Of a DNA stretch of 64,000 bases, positions 34,372 through 46,216 are shown piece after piece (positions within the stretch are counted from its first letter, which is position 1; each line of letters begins with the position of its first letter). The notes under the pieces are model-generated. The model had not been told where the DNA came from. It ran no database searches and saw only the letters and a program-made list of their open reading frames with translations. Source of the DNA: Sanguinoderma infundibulare (Eukaryota > Basidiomycota > Agaricomycetes > Polyporales > Polyporaceae); the NCBI GenBank assembly GCA_032821775.1, contig JAVLRN010000002.1, positions 1,488,001 through 1,552,000 of the forward strand, read 5' to 3'. Made by a program: the position numbers and the translations under genes.

Positions 34372-36143
34372 TCAAACGACCGTCGTCTCGCCCAACGCGC
34401 ACACCGTGAACGCATCTGGAGTAAGGCCCGCCTTCCCCGCGCACTCCTTCAGCAGCTCCGGGGGCTCCATAACTGGCTCGCTCGTCAGCGTCCATGTCCT
34501 ATAGCATGCATATGCGTCAGCAACCTCGTCTCTTACGATCCGAAGAAGGCGAACACGTACCCCCAGTGCATCCCCACTGCCTTCCTCGCCCTCACGTCCT
34601 TGAATATCTCCACCGCATCTGATGGCGACGCGTGCAGCCCCGACCACATGTCCCTCGGGCCGTACGCACCGATGGGCAACAGCGCCAAATCGAACCCACC
34701 GAACTTCTCCCCAATCTCTGCAAACGCTGGGCAGCGCGCGACGCTGTCCTCGTCCTCCCCTTGCATGACGGTGCGGTAGCCCGTGTCGCCCGCGAAGTAC
34801 ACCTGCTTCGGTGCACGGTCGGCCCCAGCACGGCCCTCCTTGATGGCCCAGGAGGACCAGAGAGTGTGCCACCGATCGAACGGGGTGCGGTTCGCGGTGT
34901 GTTGGGAGGGAGTACAGGTGAGGGTGAACGAAGTCTTGACGCCTGGGCTCTTCTCCTGTCCCACTACTTCTCGCTGCGCGAGGTCTGCAGGGAGGGTGAC
35001 GGACACGGCAGATTCCTCCCACCAGTCGAGGAGGTGGACGTGCGACGCAGGGATGCCCACCGCGGCAAAGTGCGGCATGTTTCCGAGCGGGGCAAAGAAG
35101 TGCGGTTGGTAGCGATCCCAAGCGGTCTTCAGAGTTGCGACGTCCATGCTGAGGGCGAGTCAGTACTGTGAGTGGACGAACATGTTGTGAGCTCTCTTAC
35201 TGGTCGTAGTGATTGTGCTATTTGGCGTACACGGTCAGCGCGCGTGTGGGGGTAGAGTCTGAGAAGATACGCACCGAGATCGCGATGGTGTCAACCTCGG
35301 GCAAATCATCCGCTAAGCATGGTGTCGCTGAGTGTGCATCCGTCAGTCCTCTTTACTCCTCACTTTCGTCGCTACAAAGATGTTTGACTCACGAAGCAGT
35401 CTCGCAGGCCCTGCCACCCCGGAGGGTCCACAACGGTGGGACAACACGGGATCGAACAATATTCTCGGGCCCCGCGCGGCGCCTTCTGGCGTCGGCATCT
35501 CCACCATGAAGCACGCATGCCTACGCCGGTCTCAGCACGCCGAATGATAAGTGGAGACCGAGAGCAAAACGAACCCCAACCAAGTCGCCTTCACACTATC
35601 CGGCGCACTCCCCGCGCCCCAGTCCGGGACTTGCGAGGGTATGTGCGCAGACAAGTCGGGTGGTATCTTGGGCGCACTCCAGGGTATCGACAAAAAAAAC
35701 TATGAAAGTCGACAGGAAACAAGTGTCAGACCTATGTGCCAGCGCGTGTGACGTTTGCGGAACCGCAAGCACGCTCACCCTGATCCAGCGCGATGCGGGC
35801 AAAGGTCTGTCAAGTGGTGAACGGACGACCCAAGGTCAAGTCATGCGTGGACCATCGGTAATAGCAACACGGACCTGAATGACGGCCAAGGGTTCCGGAA
35901 GCGCGTCGCGCTGTCGTTCGCATGGTGCGCGGGCTGCGCGCCGTCCTTCCATTGCGCCTCCTTCTTCTCCACCATGACCTCAGCCCTCCAAGTCTGCGCG
36001 ACCGCGCTAAGTCTGTGCGTATGTTCCGGAGCTTTGTTCATGGTTCGCCCTAGGTTGATCAATTGGGGAGTCGTGCGAGCGGGGGAAGAGGTATAGCCAG
36101 TGCCGATGGCGAGTATTCTGAGGGAGAGGGAGTTGAGCGTCAT
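34372..36143 (-). CDS. NAPE-PLD-like metallo-beta-lactamase-fold hydrolase
   Basis: Family members hydrolyse N-acyl-phosphatidylethanolamine or related phosphodiesters with two metal ions. The exons read through RFRNPWPSF, IPWSAPKIPPDL, VPDWGAG, KATWLG joined to HACFMVEMPTPEG, and LPEVDTIAIS. They then join HNHYDH, split by an intron near 35195, which is the HxHxDH metal motif. VYFAGDTGYR supplies the bridging Asp. LALLPIGAYGPRDMW and GMHWG (last His ligand) follow, with the end at LGETTVV. The start at 36143 (MTLNSLSLRIL) lies about 20 bp after a TATA-like CTTTATACG. All metal ligands are present and the spliced frame is open, so it looks active. Localisation is uncertain. Confidence 0.82.
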
Positions 36144-37186
36144 GCGACCTGGGAGAAGCACGTATAAAGGGGAAATCGAAGCAGACGCCTCGCCGAATGG
36201 GGCCACCTCATGCTAGCCAGCTCTCACCGGTTCGTGATAAGGAGAGGCGGGTCTGACGAGCCGCAAGAACAACGCGTACAATGCCGTCGTGAGCGGCGAG
36301 CTGGGCGGGTTTCACCTGAACCAGATGCCGGTCGGGGTACGCATGCGCAAGCCAGCTTTGCAGGGGCCGAGGCCGGAAAGCCGTAATGATGCCGAGATCC
36401 CACGAAAGCGCGGCGGGCCCTGGCTGTGGGTGTTGATTCGGATGACAAACGCTGCGGGTTCCTGGATGCTAAGTGAGTAAGTGGAAGTGCTAACCACCAT
36501 TAGTACTAGTAACAGGGGTGGCGTTGCACTCACAGTCCTGAATTTGTGGGAAAGCGACCCACTCATGCCTCGAACCGCACGCCGCCCGAGGCCGCTGCTG
36601 CCAATTGCACCCGAGAGGAGGATTGTCGAGCCGCTCGAACGGCGGCGACAGCAGAGCATTCTGACAAAGCTGCAGAAAGGTAGATGCAACGAGTAGCGTA
36701 AGTCGCGCTGGCACGGTCAGCAGATCATGGCGAACGCGATTGAATGGAGTGTAGGTAGGAATGTGGCGAGTTTGGAGGGCCAAGGCACGAGGAAAACCGC
36801 GACACTATACCCTCTAGGTTGGCCTACAGAGAAGAACCTGTGCAAAAGCGGCTTGCGTCGAAAATTACAATAAATACTCCAATGATCCCCGTTCAGTATG
36901 CACAAAAGTATCAATGCTCAAGCGCAAACACCAGAAAACGTGGAGATCGAAAATCTGGGGCAAAGGGGGGCACGACGGCAGGAGTTCTGAGCCAGTAGGT
37001 ATATAGATCGGCACACTGGAAGGCGACGGATGACGCCGCTGGCAAACATCGGGCCTCCGGAAGGGGCTGAATGGCACCGCAGGTACGGTAAGGTCGACGA
37101 AATACGGCCGCGCGAGGAAGAGAAACATTCAGGGACAAAGCCAACTCACTGCGGCAGACCTGTGGACTTCAAACCGAGCCATAACC
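36144..37186. other. intergenic, no gene seen
   Basis: Between the NAPE-PLD-like gene and the TOS1-like gene, both on the minus strand. Open frames on both strands lack any family signal or splice support. Confidence 0.4.
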
Positions 37187-38501
37187 TCAGTGCTTGGTAT
37201 GGTGGCGACGACGGTGCGCTCCGAAGACGCGCTCGCGCGGGTCTTCCGCCCTCCTCCTGCTCGAGCCTGACCCGTCGAATGGCACGACCAGCGCCGGGGC
37301 GTTCAGGTACCCGTCCACAACGCTCCTCATCACATGGCCCTGACTGTAATCCCACTCCGTGTACCGCTGGATGGTGATCTGGTCCGTCTCAACGTCGAAA
37401 ATCACTCCATAAGTGACCTTGCCGTCCGTCGGCCGCGCGAAGAAACCGCTTGCGCCTGTTCCAGTCGCGCCCTTCGGTCCATAGATCTCGGATATCGCCT
37501 CGTTGATATTCGCAGTGGGGTTGTCGTTGAGGACTTCGAGGATGTCGAGCTCCCCGCACCCGCCGGGGCCGACGCCACGACAGTTGCAGCCGTATTGCGC
37601 CGCACGGACGACCTGAGCGTTCAGCGCCCAGATTGCCGGGGTCTTGGAAGGGGAGGGGGAGGGCGGCATGTCGAAGGTGAAGACGAAGAACTTGCTGCCC
37701 GCCCAGCCGTGGTTCGCGGTGCCGCGCGCGAAGCCTGTGCACGCGCTGTCTGCGCACGTTTGCGCAGTCATGATGTTCTGATGGTAGGATAAGGATAAAA
37801 GATAGGTGTTAGGGCGGGGAAAGAGCATACCATCTCGAGGTCTTCGTCGAGGAAGCCGTTCGCGATCTCCGCGTTTGGCGCCGTCGTTGCGTCCGTCCAC
37901 GCGCCGTTGGCGTACGACTGGCTGGACCCGGCGCAGACTGGAAGCACGACAGTAAGTTCAGTAAAATAGAAGGCATAGGGTTGACCACGCGGGGGCCACG
38001 CACTCGACCATTCGCCGCTCTGGCTGCCACCGTTGTTGTTCATGAACACCAGGTTTGATGGCTGCCGGCCCGCGGCCCATGCGCTGACCTTGAGCCAGCT
38101 GGCGGAGCTGGAATTTGTTGACTGGTATACCGCGATGTTGTAGAGGTTCATCGGACCCCGGAAGACGACCGTCATCTCGTCATCGAAGGGCGCGAGGTTC
38201 CCTGTATGCACGCAATATTAGCCCAACTTCCGTACTTTATCTATAGGCACCAATAAAACTCACCACCGATCTCCTTCGGTGTGGTGAGGCAGAACGGGTT
38301 GGCATCGCATGTAGGGAACGTGCCGGGGATGATGTCTGTGACCTGGTTGTACTCGCCCTTACTGCCGACCTCGGTGTACTTGAGGGAGCTAAGTGCGCCC
38401 GAGGTGGAGGTCGCCACCAGATTACCGGGCCTTGGTTGGGATACGGCGACAGGCACGGAAAAGAGCGCGACCAGGACGATGTATGCGTGCGAAAGACGCA
38501 T
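37187..38501 (-). CDS. TOS1/YJL171C-like cell-wall beta-1,3-glucanase
   Basis: Starts with a signal peptide (MRLSHAYIVLVALFSVPVAVS). The N-terminal DUF2403-like part includes YTEVGSKGEYNQVTDI, CDANPFC, DDEMTVVFRGPMNLYNIAVYQ and WLKVSAWAAG. The C-terminal DUF2401-like domain has HGWAGSKFFVFTFDMP, IWALNAQVVRAAQYGCNCRG and the acidic motif CGELDILEVLN, similar to the catalytic E-x-D-x-x-E of GH16-type beta-glucanases. DYSQGHVMRSVVDGY follows. TOS1-type proteins act on glucan in the fungal wall. Four or so short introns are seen. It ends HRRRHHTKH at 37187 with no GPI-type tail visible. Confidence 0.87.
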
Positions 38502-39684
38502 GTTGAGACCGCAGGAAGAAGAGTGTGGGTGGAGGGCCAATACGAGGGTGCGCCTGAGCTGCAGTCGGTTGAAAGCGTGTGGGACCTGCAATAAAAAGGA
38601 GAATAGGGCGAACAGACAGGGAACGTCGAGGCAAGGGAGAGGAGGTTGCGAGGCTCGGAAAGCAGGGATGGTCGTGGTTGAGGGACAACAAGCAAGGACA
38701 GTTCGAGCTCGAACTTCGCGTTCCTGAATTGTGGTTGCTCGCACCCATACTTATTTGTTATGGCGCCCCATAAAGACACAAATAGAACGAATGGGCGTGG
38801 AGCAACTCATGGTGCACTCGGCGCGCTGGAGCCTTGCACACGCCGCACATCCACGCTGAACTTGAAGCTTGACGACCTGGGCAGGTATTCATGAATGGGG
38901 AATAAGACGGAGATAGGAGCGCAGAGCACGAACTGAGATTATTAAAGTAAATCATTGAGGGTACTCAGAGCAGGATTGGAGTCCTTGAGCCCAACGCATC
39001 CGCCTGCCACTACAATAGGCGTAACATAGTACGGTAAGAGTTCAATCAGCTGATGTGATTAATTGCCATAGAAAGAGGAGCATACTCACCATACAACCAT
39101 CTAATCCTGGTCTGAATGACTTAATACCCAGATTCTCGTTGCAATAAGTGCACATAGAGCGAGTTAAAGAGACTCGGGGTCTGAGAGCCTTGAACGTTCA
39201 ACCGAGTCCGTCGGAGCCAGGACCAACATAAGTATATTATACCACCTGAGCATTCCTATCAGCGAAAGCAATTAATTAACCCAGAAAGAGTTGCACACTC
39301 ACCATTCTAACCAGGCTTACTATCCAAATTTCCGGTGCGCATACAGCGAGTTGGACGGGGAAAGCCAAGAGGACTAGTGTGCCAACTGACTGTACTTCGG
39401 GTCCTGGCATGCTTGTCACGTGCTTGCAAGAAGCGCCGGTGGCGCGACGGACGTGCTCTAGCGCATCGACTCGGACGACGGGCTTGCTACGTTCACTACT
39501 GCCTTCATGATCCAACACTGACACTGGTGTCGTGCTCACCTCCCTCATCACTCGTCGCAACACTCACGACCCCGAAGAGGCGACTTCCTCGTGGTTGACG
39601 GGCAACTGTGCCTCTAACGCCACAATTACCGCAAAGCCCTGTCCTTCACTTATCACGACCCGCCACAACTTCCCATCCCTCGAT
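38502..39684. other. divergent promoter region
   Basis: 1.2 kb between the TOS1-like gene and the zinc-finger gene. It is richer in A/T around 38940-39300. No gene, tRNA or shared repeat was found. Confidence 0.4.
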
Positions 39685-41870
39685 ATGACTGACCATATGC
39701 AACATACTGTTCCAAGGATATGGAGCTGCAACTGGAACTGGTGCCCGGAGACCTTCCGTGACGGCAAGGATCTCAGAAAACATCTGCAGGACACACACTA
39801 CAACAACATCCTCCAGATCAAGAAGCGCGACTTGGACACATACTTGCGCTCAACGGAGGGTAGGAGCGGAGCAACTGGTACGTGGCATGACTGTCTCCAC
39901 AAGCGCACGACCATAACCACCACCTGTCCATCCACGCAGACAGCTTCCTCGCCGCTGTCCCGGACCCCGCACAATCTACCCAGTCCATGTCGGACTCACG
40001 CATGAATGTCGAGGAAGCACACATGGACGTAGATGATCCCCCACGGCGAAGTACTTCCTCCTCTGTACGCAACCGTTCGACGCCTCTAGTAACTCCTTCA
40101 CCGAGACCGACTCTCCCGCGCAATGCTCAAAGTTCGTCCGGTTCGTCCGCAATGTCGCCCTCGTCCGCCGGAATACGCGCAGAGCATAAACACCCCCGCG
40201 CCACCTACAACGCTTATCCATCCCCCACTGTACAGCGGTGTAGAACTAGTTCTTCCCCATCCTCCCAGCCCAGCGCCAAGCGCCGCCGCATGTCCTTCGC
40301 CTCCACCGCTGCCCAGTCCTCGCCCATGTCCTCGCCCTCCGTCCCCTCCGTCCCGCCGTCCCCGAGCCTCGGGAACATGCTCGCCGCTGCCATCAACCGG
40401 ACCACCCAGCTCAACGAGGCGTTATCGTCGTCCGCTCGCGTTCCCGGTCACACCGCCGGTCACGGTCGCACACCGAACTCGGCACCCCCACTTCCCCGAC
40501 GGAAGAGTTCAAACCCATCGCCGACCCCGGATGGACCGCGCAGCGTCCCGTCTTCGATGCCCCCACCGTCTACTAGCACGTATTCAACGCGCTCTCGAAC
40601 CAAGGCTAAGGTCCTGTCGGGCAACAGTCCCGGCGCGACGTCCGTTGGGTCCGCTCAGTCGGTCGAAGACGCGCTCACACAGAACATCCAATCTTCTTCG
40701 TCGTCCCTCGCACCCGTATCCCAAAATTCGGACCCAGTTTCGGGCTCGGGCTTGTCAATATCCTCGACCTCGGCCCCTCAGGGTGCCCATTGCCAGGTCT
40801 TCTCCCAACCCGAATTCAAACCCCAGTCATACGTTGGCTCCCGCGCTGTCGAGCCCTCCCAGACCTATCCCCCACTCCAAACCCAAGCCCCGCCATCCCC
40901 GACTCAATTCGAATCCCAGCTGGCGCCGCCGGAGCTGAAGGTCAAGGTCAAGGTGGACGTCGCGGACGACGCCGAGGCTATCGACAGCCCCGCGCAGGAG
41001 CTCGCCTACCCGCAGTCCTCTGGGTCTTCTGACTCTCCGCCCTCGCCCGTCGCCCCGCTCAAGCCCTCCCCTCCCCTCCCCCGCCGACGTCCACGCACGG
41101 GATCCAACACCTCCGCCTCGACATCTGCCTCCGTCCAGCCCAAGCCACCTCCGCCTGTAGCGCTAGCCCCGACGCGGACGCTGCGGAGCCGGTCCAAGAC
41201 CCCCGCCCCTGCGCCTCCAGCCGCAGCACAGCCCCTCCCTCGGCGGACGACGCGGAGCCGTGCGGGGTCCGTGACGAGCGGCAACAGCAACGGCAACGAC
41301 TCGCAGGCGGCGGCGACAGCGCCCGCCGCGGGACGTGTAACGCGCTCGAGCTCGAAGCCGCCGTCGACGGGTGCTACGGGAAAGACGGGGACGGGCGGAG
41401 GGAAGGGGAAACGCGTAGGCTCCGTCGGCCCAGCCGCAGGCGGCCGCAAGGGCACGCGTAAGGCGAACGCGAACGTTGGCGGGCTCGCTGCGGTCGAGGA
41501 GCAGCCGGACGAGGCCCCTCCGGCTGGACCTCAGCCCGCGCCGACGCCGACGCAGACGCAGAAGGCTGGGTTCCGCTCTGGCACGCTTCAGCTCCCGCGG
41601 CGGTCCCACGTCCTATCGCAGCGCCAGGCAACGCAGTCGCAATCGCAATCGCAATCTCAGGCGCAGTCTCACTCTCAGGTGGCTGGGGAGGACGAGCAAG
41701 AGGACGTGAAGGTGGAGGTCAAGCCCGAACCCGACGCCAGCCTCCCGCTTTCGAATCAAAGCCAGAGCAACGGATACAGGGAGGGCCACGGGTTCTACCT
41801 GGACCCGATGGAGCTGCTCACGCAGAAGCCGTTCCCGAGCCAGAGCCAGGGGTGGGGGCCGAGCCAGTGA
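39685..41870 (+). CDS. C2H2-type zinc-finger protein, largely disordered
   Basis: The start is MTDHMQHTVPRIWSCNWNWC. The first exon holds one zinc-finger-like motif (CNWNWCPETFRDGKDLRKHLQDTH, two Cys and two His). An intron from GTACGT near 39879 to ACGCAG near 39940 joins a second exon of over 600 codons that is Ser/Pro/Ala-rich and disordered. That exon has basic patches (KRRRMSFAS, TRTLRSRSKTP, RRTTRSRAGS), a QSQ-rich run (41630-41680) and a C-terminus GFYLDPMELLTQKPFPSQSQGWGPSQ. It may be a nucleic-acid-binding regulator acting in the nucleus, but the single finger gives no target. An ORF extension upstream of 39685 lacks a good start. Confidence 0.7.
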
Positions 41871-42428
41871 ACGAGCGGGCGAAGCCCGGATTCTGGAGGC
41901 GTGCTTGGAGGTCTTGACCGCTGCTCGACTCGTCGTTTGTGCTGCTTAAGTTCGTTCTCGCTACTCGCCCGTCGCAAAGTCTAGCAATGCGAATCATCTT
42001 GAAGCAATCTGTAGCATAGTGTCAATGTATTTGACGATTTTGAGATCTATATTGGAATTGACGACGAGCAACAGTACGACAAACAGTACAACGAGATAGC
42101 TAACTGAAGACACACAATAATCGCAGGATGGGGGACTCCGACAGCGGCAAAGAATCGAGGGTACGCGTACGGGGAGGGAGTCCGTATAGTTCGTAGAGCG
42201 AACAGACACAACAAAAAACGACGTGCACAACAACATGATCACAGGATAGCGAGACAGGGTCATTCGAGGCACACAAAACGTTCTTCAGGACACCGTCGAC
42301 AGCAAACCTTGCACAGCGATGCACGACACAGCCGAGAGACGTAGCCTCAGCTTCATACAGGATTCGAGAATGAAAAGACACAGACACTTGGACGGTCCAC
42401 TCTCTCGCCAGACAAAGATACCAGGCAC
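41871..42428. other. convergent 3' region
   Basis: Between two genes that converge. A minus-strand frame at 41994-42272 encodes hydrophobic text but sits in the 3' flank of the next gene. At 42428 a GTGAGT overlaps the stop codon of that gene, so a 3' UTR intron or an alternative last exon is possible. Confidence 0.35.
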
Positions 42429-44858
42429 TCACCACGGGCCCGCGCTGACGTTCCCCCACGTCTGCCCGCTGTCCGTGCTCGCCGCGACGGACCGCGCGTC
42501 GTTAAACTCCATCTCCTCTTCAACCTGGTCCGCCCACGCCTTCTTCTTCCCGCCGGCCTTGCTGCTGCCCCCGGCGCGGCTCCATCCACCGCCACCTCCA
42601 CCCCCACCCCGGCGAGCGGCCTTAACGGCGTCGGTGCTCCCCCACGGCCCGTCCTTGCTCCAGCCCACTGCCTCGCTCGCGGCGACGGAGCGCGCGTCGC
42701 CGCCGTTGCTGACGCTGCGGCCGCTGGTGCTCCAGGCGTCGTTGTTCCGCCGCACCGACGACGCCGAGATGGACGGGGCCTTGCCCCACGCGCCCCACGC
42801 CTTCTGGCCCTGAGCCGCCGGGGGCGCGCTGTTCGTAGCAGGCTTCACGTTGCCGGACGTAGGCCCGTCGGCGACCGACGGCCAGTCACCGTCGTCCGGC
42901 GCGGGGGCGCTGACCGACCACCCGTCCTGGTTGCGCTTGATCGAGCTCGCCGAGATGGACGGCGCCTTGCCCCACGCACCCCATGCCTTCGGAGCCTGGG
43001 GCTTCGGTGCGCTGGCGTTGGTGTCGGCGTTGGAGCCAGACGCGGGGGTGCTCGGGGAAGGCTTGGACGTCGGCATGCCCCAGTTGTTCGCCTTCGGTCT
43101 GTATACGGGGCCGTCCGGGGAGTCGGATGCGACGCCCCAGCCTACGCTCGAGACCGAGCGCGTCTCGTCATCCCGCTGGTGGGCTGAGGGCGTCGGCGTG
43201 TCACGGCCATCGCCATCATCGTCACCGTCACCATCATCGCCATCATCGCCATCATCGTCACCGTCGCGGTGGTCGTCTCCACCCGCAGCGCGCGGCGAGA
43301 CCTTCGGCACAGCGGTAGCAGCGGCCCCGCGCTGGAGATGAGGCGGGAGCTGGCGTGGGGCGGCGCCAGGACGCGGGTGCGGTGGAGGCATACGCGCCGA
43401 TGCGCCGCTCGCCGTGCTAGAGGAGGTGGCAGACTGGGTCTTCTTCTCGCGCTTCGCCTGGGCGGCTTCGCGCTCCTTGCGGAGCTGTTCCTTGCGTTCG
43501 CGCTCGCGCGTCTGGCGGAGCTGGTTGGCGTAGACCTTGCAGATCCCCTTCTTGCAGATCTTGTTATGGACCTTGCAGAGCTCGGGGTTCTTTGCGGCTC
43601 CTCTCTTGATCCCTTGGTCGTCATCGTCGTCGTCCTCGCCGTCGTCGTCATCGCTGGGAACGTAGTCGTCCCAGAGCGACTGTACAGGCTTGTCCTCGGG
43701 AAGGATTGTGTATTTGCCGTGCTGGAGCTCGCCCACGAGGGAGTCACTTTCGACGATGGTGTGGGCTTGGTACATATCGTCGTCGTCGAAGCCGTTCTGG
43801 TCACCCAGTGCGAGTCCCTCGAGTGCATGTTCAAGGTGCTCCGAGACGATACCAACTTGAGGGCCGTCGTCGTCAACAGGGGACAGTGGCTGAGTGTCTG
43901 ACTCCCTGGACGTCGTACTTGCAGACGAGCCACCTCTGGTGAGCCCAGGAGGGAAGCTGGGAGAAAGCGAATTGGTGGCACCGCTAGACCCTGAATATAT
44001 GCGATGAGAACCACTCGGACAGAGCGATGAACAGAACTCACAGGCCTGGCGAGCAGAAGCAGGGGTGATCGTGACTGTCGGGCCGTCACGAGTCCACGCG
44101 CGAATAGGCTTGGTGGAGTCTTGCCTCCGCTTCCACTCCTGCCATTCTGGAGTGCCGACGACAGGCGCGGGCGCAGGAGGTGGAGGAGGGGGGAAGTCCT
44201 GCCGAGGCAAGGGACGGCAAAGTTCGTTCTGAATGACGTCGCTCTGTATTGGAATGTCGCACCACGCCGTTTGAGGGTAGGGAACGACGAAGCTAGATGT
44301 ACGACGAGGGTTTAACTCAAGTTACGCGACTCGATGAAAAACGCACGTTTTCGACGGCTTCCTAACCCAGGCCTCTCGCACATCGACACGCTTCCAGCCT
44401 GAACAAGAATTTCAGAAACGATAACAGTATGCCACCCAACGAGGGAACTTACCGTTCTTCTGCACGATACGATCTGACTTGTACGTGCAGTAGAACATCT
44501 TCGAGACGGTGTTCTGGCCCTGGGCGTTCTTCAAGAACTGGGACCACTTGTGCTCGCCGAGCAAGAGCGAGAAGTCGGGAAGGTCCTCGTCCACCTCGAC
44601 GATGATTAAACCTGGGGACTAACCGAGCCGCCATAGCGGGTGAACGCATACCCCACTAGTCTGCCCATGCCCTGGACGTACTCTCGGTTTGTAATAGAAC
44701 GCGCGCAGGTACTTAGGACCTATACATGCGGTGATCCACTGGGCAAAGAGCTCCCGGGGTTTGTCGAGGTCCATGTTGGGGCGGAGGGGGTATGGCTCGA
44801 CGACGGTGAGGTACTTGGCGCCATCGTCGATCTCGGGGGTGACGGGACGCTTGGGCAT
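42429..44858 (-). CDS. MPKRP-family protein, paralogue 1 (function unknown)
   Basis: I do not recognise a named family. The N-terminus MPKRPVTPEIDDGAKYLTVVEPYPLRP and ITACIGPKYLRAFYYKPR matches the gene starting at 46217. Exons then give VEVDEDLPDFSLLLGEHKWSQFL and GWKRVDVREAWVRKP. The large last exon is acidic (poly-Asp near 43640). It carries a Cys/His motif ELCKVHNKICKKGICKV (C-x2-H-x3-C-x4-C), a basic coiled stretch (RQTRERERKEQLRKERE), LPPHLQRG, a Gly/Asp repeat tract (43200-43262), two copies of KAWGAWGKAPSISASS, and a Gly-rich end. It ends SAGPW. The conserved N-terminal domain and Cys/His motif suggest a folded core with metal binding; the rest is disordered. Confidence 0.75.
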
Positions 44859-46216
44859 GGTTTGAACGCGTTTTCACGCGTTTTCGGCGCCGTGGCACGT
44901 CCCGAGATCGTAGAGGACGTTGGGGGAAGGAGCAGAGTCTGGTGGGCGGGGGACGACGTTGGAATATGTTCATCGTGATAGTGATAAGTAGAATTCTGAT
45001 AGAAGCACGTCCGAAGCCCATCAACACCGGATAAATCGAATAATAGACCCGAGTAAGTAAGTAAGTAAGGGTAAGGGCTTTACTTGACACCCAACAGTCA
45101 CCTAACCCCCACCTTGTCCTTTCAACGAGCTGCCTGTTCACGCTGAATGACCGCCCTCGTTCAAGGCTTCAAGCAATATATTGCCATGCTCAACCTGCCT
45201 GAATTGGCTTTATGCCCAAAGGTATCGCAGCTTCGCTCTTGCCACGAAGACAAGGCCGTTTCCCATCGCGTCTTGCATTCCTCCGCGTTTGCACGAGCTG
45301 CTCGTCGGTGGTGGGGCATGGATAGAAGGTGTGTCGTTTGAGTAGGTTCAATCTCGCGCTAGGAAGTTCCGGGAGACCTCGAGGTCCTGCCCTGGTGATC
45401 GCCACTCAGCGGAACGGGTGTCCTGAGAGTGGCCCACCGGGCCCCAGCTGCTGTTGCTAGCAGCTGCAGCATTTGGTCACTCGTGAGCGGGCCATACTTG
45501 TGCGTGTAACCAGCGAGGCGAGTCATGCATGCGTCCACGACCAAGTGGAACTCGCCCGCTGTGGCAAGGCCGTATAGTATCGTGGCAGGGCGGTATAGTA
45601 TCATGACGGCATTCCTGAGGCCTGGTCTGCGACTAAACGTTGTCAACAAGGCCCTCTTCTCGCAGTGGTTATGATTAAGCGGCGAGTAAGCCGGAAGGAT
45701 GTGCTGTGGCGGTGAGGAGACGGAGAGCATGAGAGCGGTACGCGTCTCGGACTGCGCGTGCAGCGGTAGTGAACGTTTGAACCGGTACGTCAGCCAATGC
45801 TGCTTTGGTACACGCTCATGAATGGGTCCGCAGTGGCGCTGACAATGGCAACCTACAAAGCCCGGTTAAAGAGTGTTTGTTCCAACAAGCTCCAATTCAC
45901 TTTTGTTCCAGTGGCCCATCAAGAACACTTCCATGCTTGAACAAGGTCAGTCGAGACTACTGTCTTCTGTCTCTTTTTCGCTGCCCTTTAACATTCCGCT
46001 CAACCTTTTTTGTTGCAGCCTTCGCACTCGCTTTGCCCGCGTGCCACTCAGCACTAGCATTGCCACTGCGGTATAATGCTGCAGGGGTCATTGTGGCTCA
46101 CCATATATATGCTACCTTCAGCACCACACCCATCCTCACCCCCGCTCATCAACCAGCACACCCATAGTGAACGCCACGAAGCTATAGCCAACTCCAGTTC
46201 AATCCAGTTGCCGAAG
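44859..46216. promoter_or_regulatory. shared divergent promoter region of the paralogue pair
   Basis: About 1.36 kb separates the two starts. A TATATAT element at 46103-46109 precedes paralogue 2 by about 110 bp. A short GTAA tetranucleotide run lies near 45052-45069. No gene is supported between them. Shared control is inferred from layout only. Confidence 0.45.

Noticed and set aside
41163..41609. Minus-strand Arg-rich frames under the zinc-finger gene
   Set aside because: Shadow frames of a GC-rich coding exon.
41994..42272. Small secreted or membrane protein on the minus strand
   Set aside because: Hydrophobic text lies in the 3' flank of paralogue 1, without family or separate promoter signal. 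It is most likely UTR.
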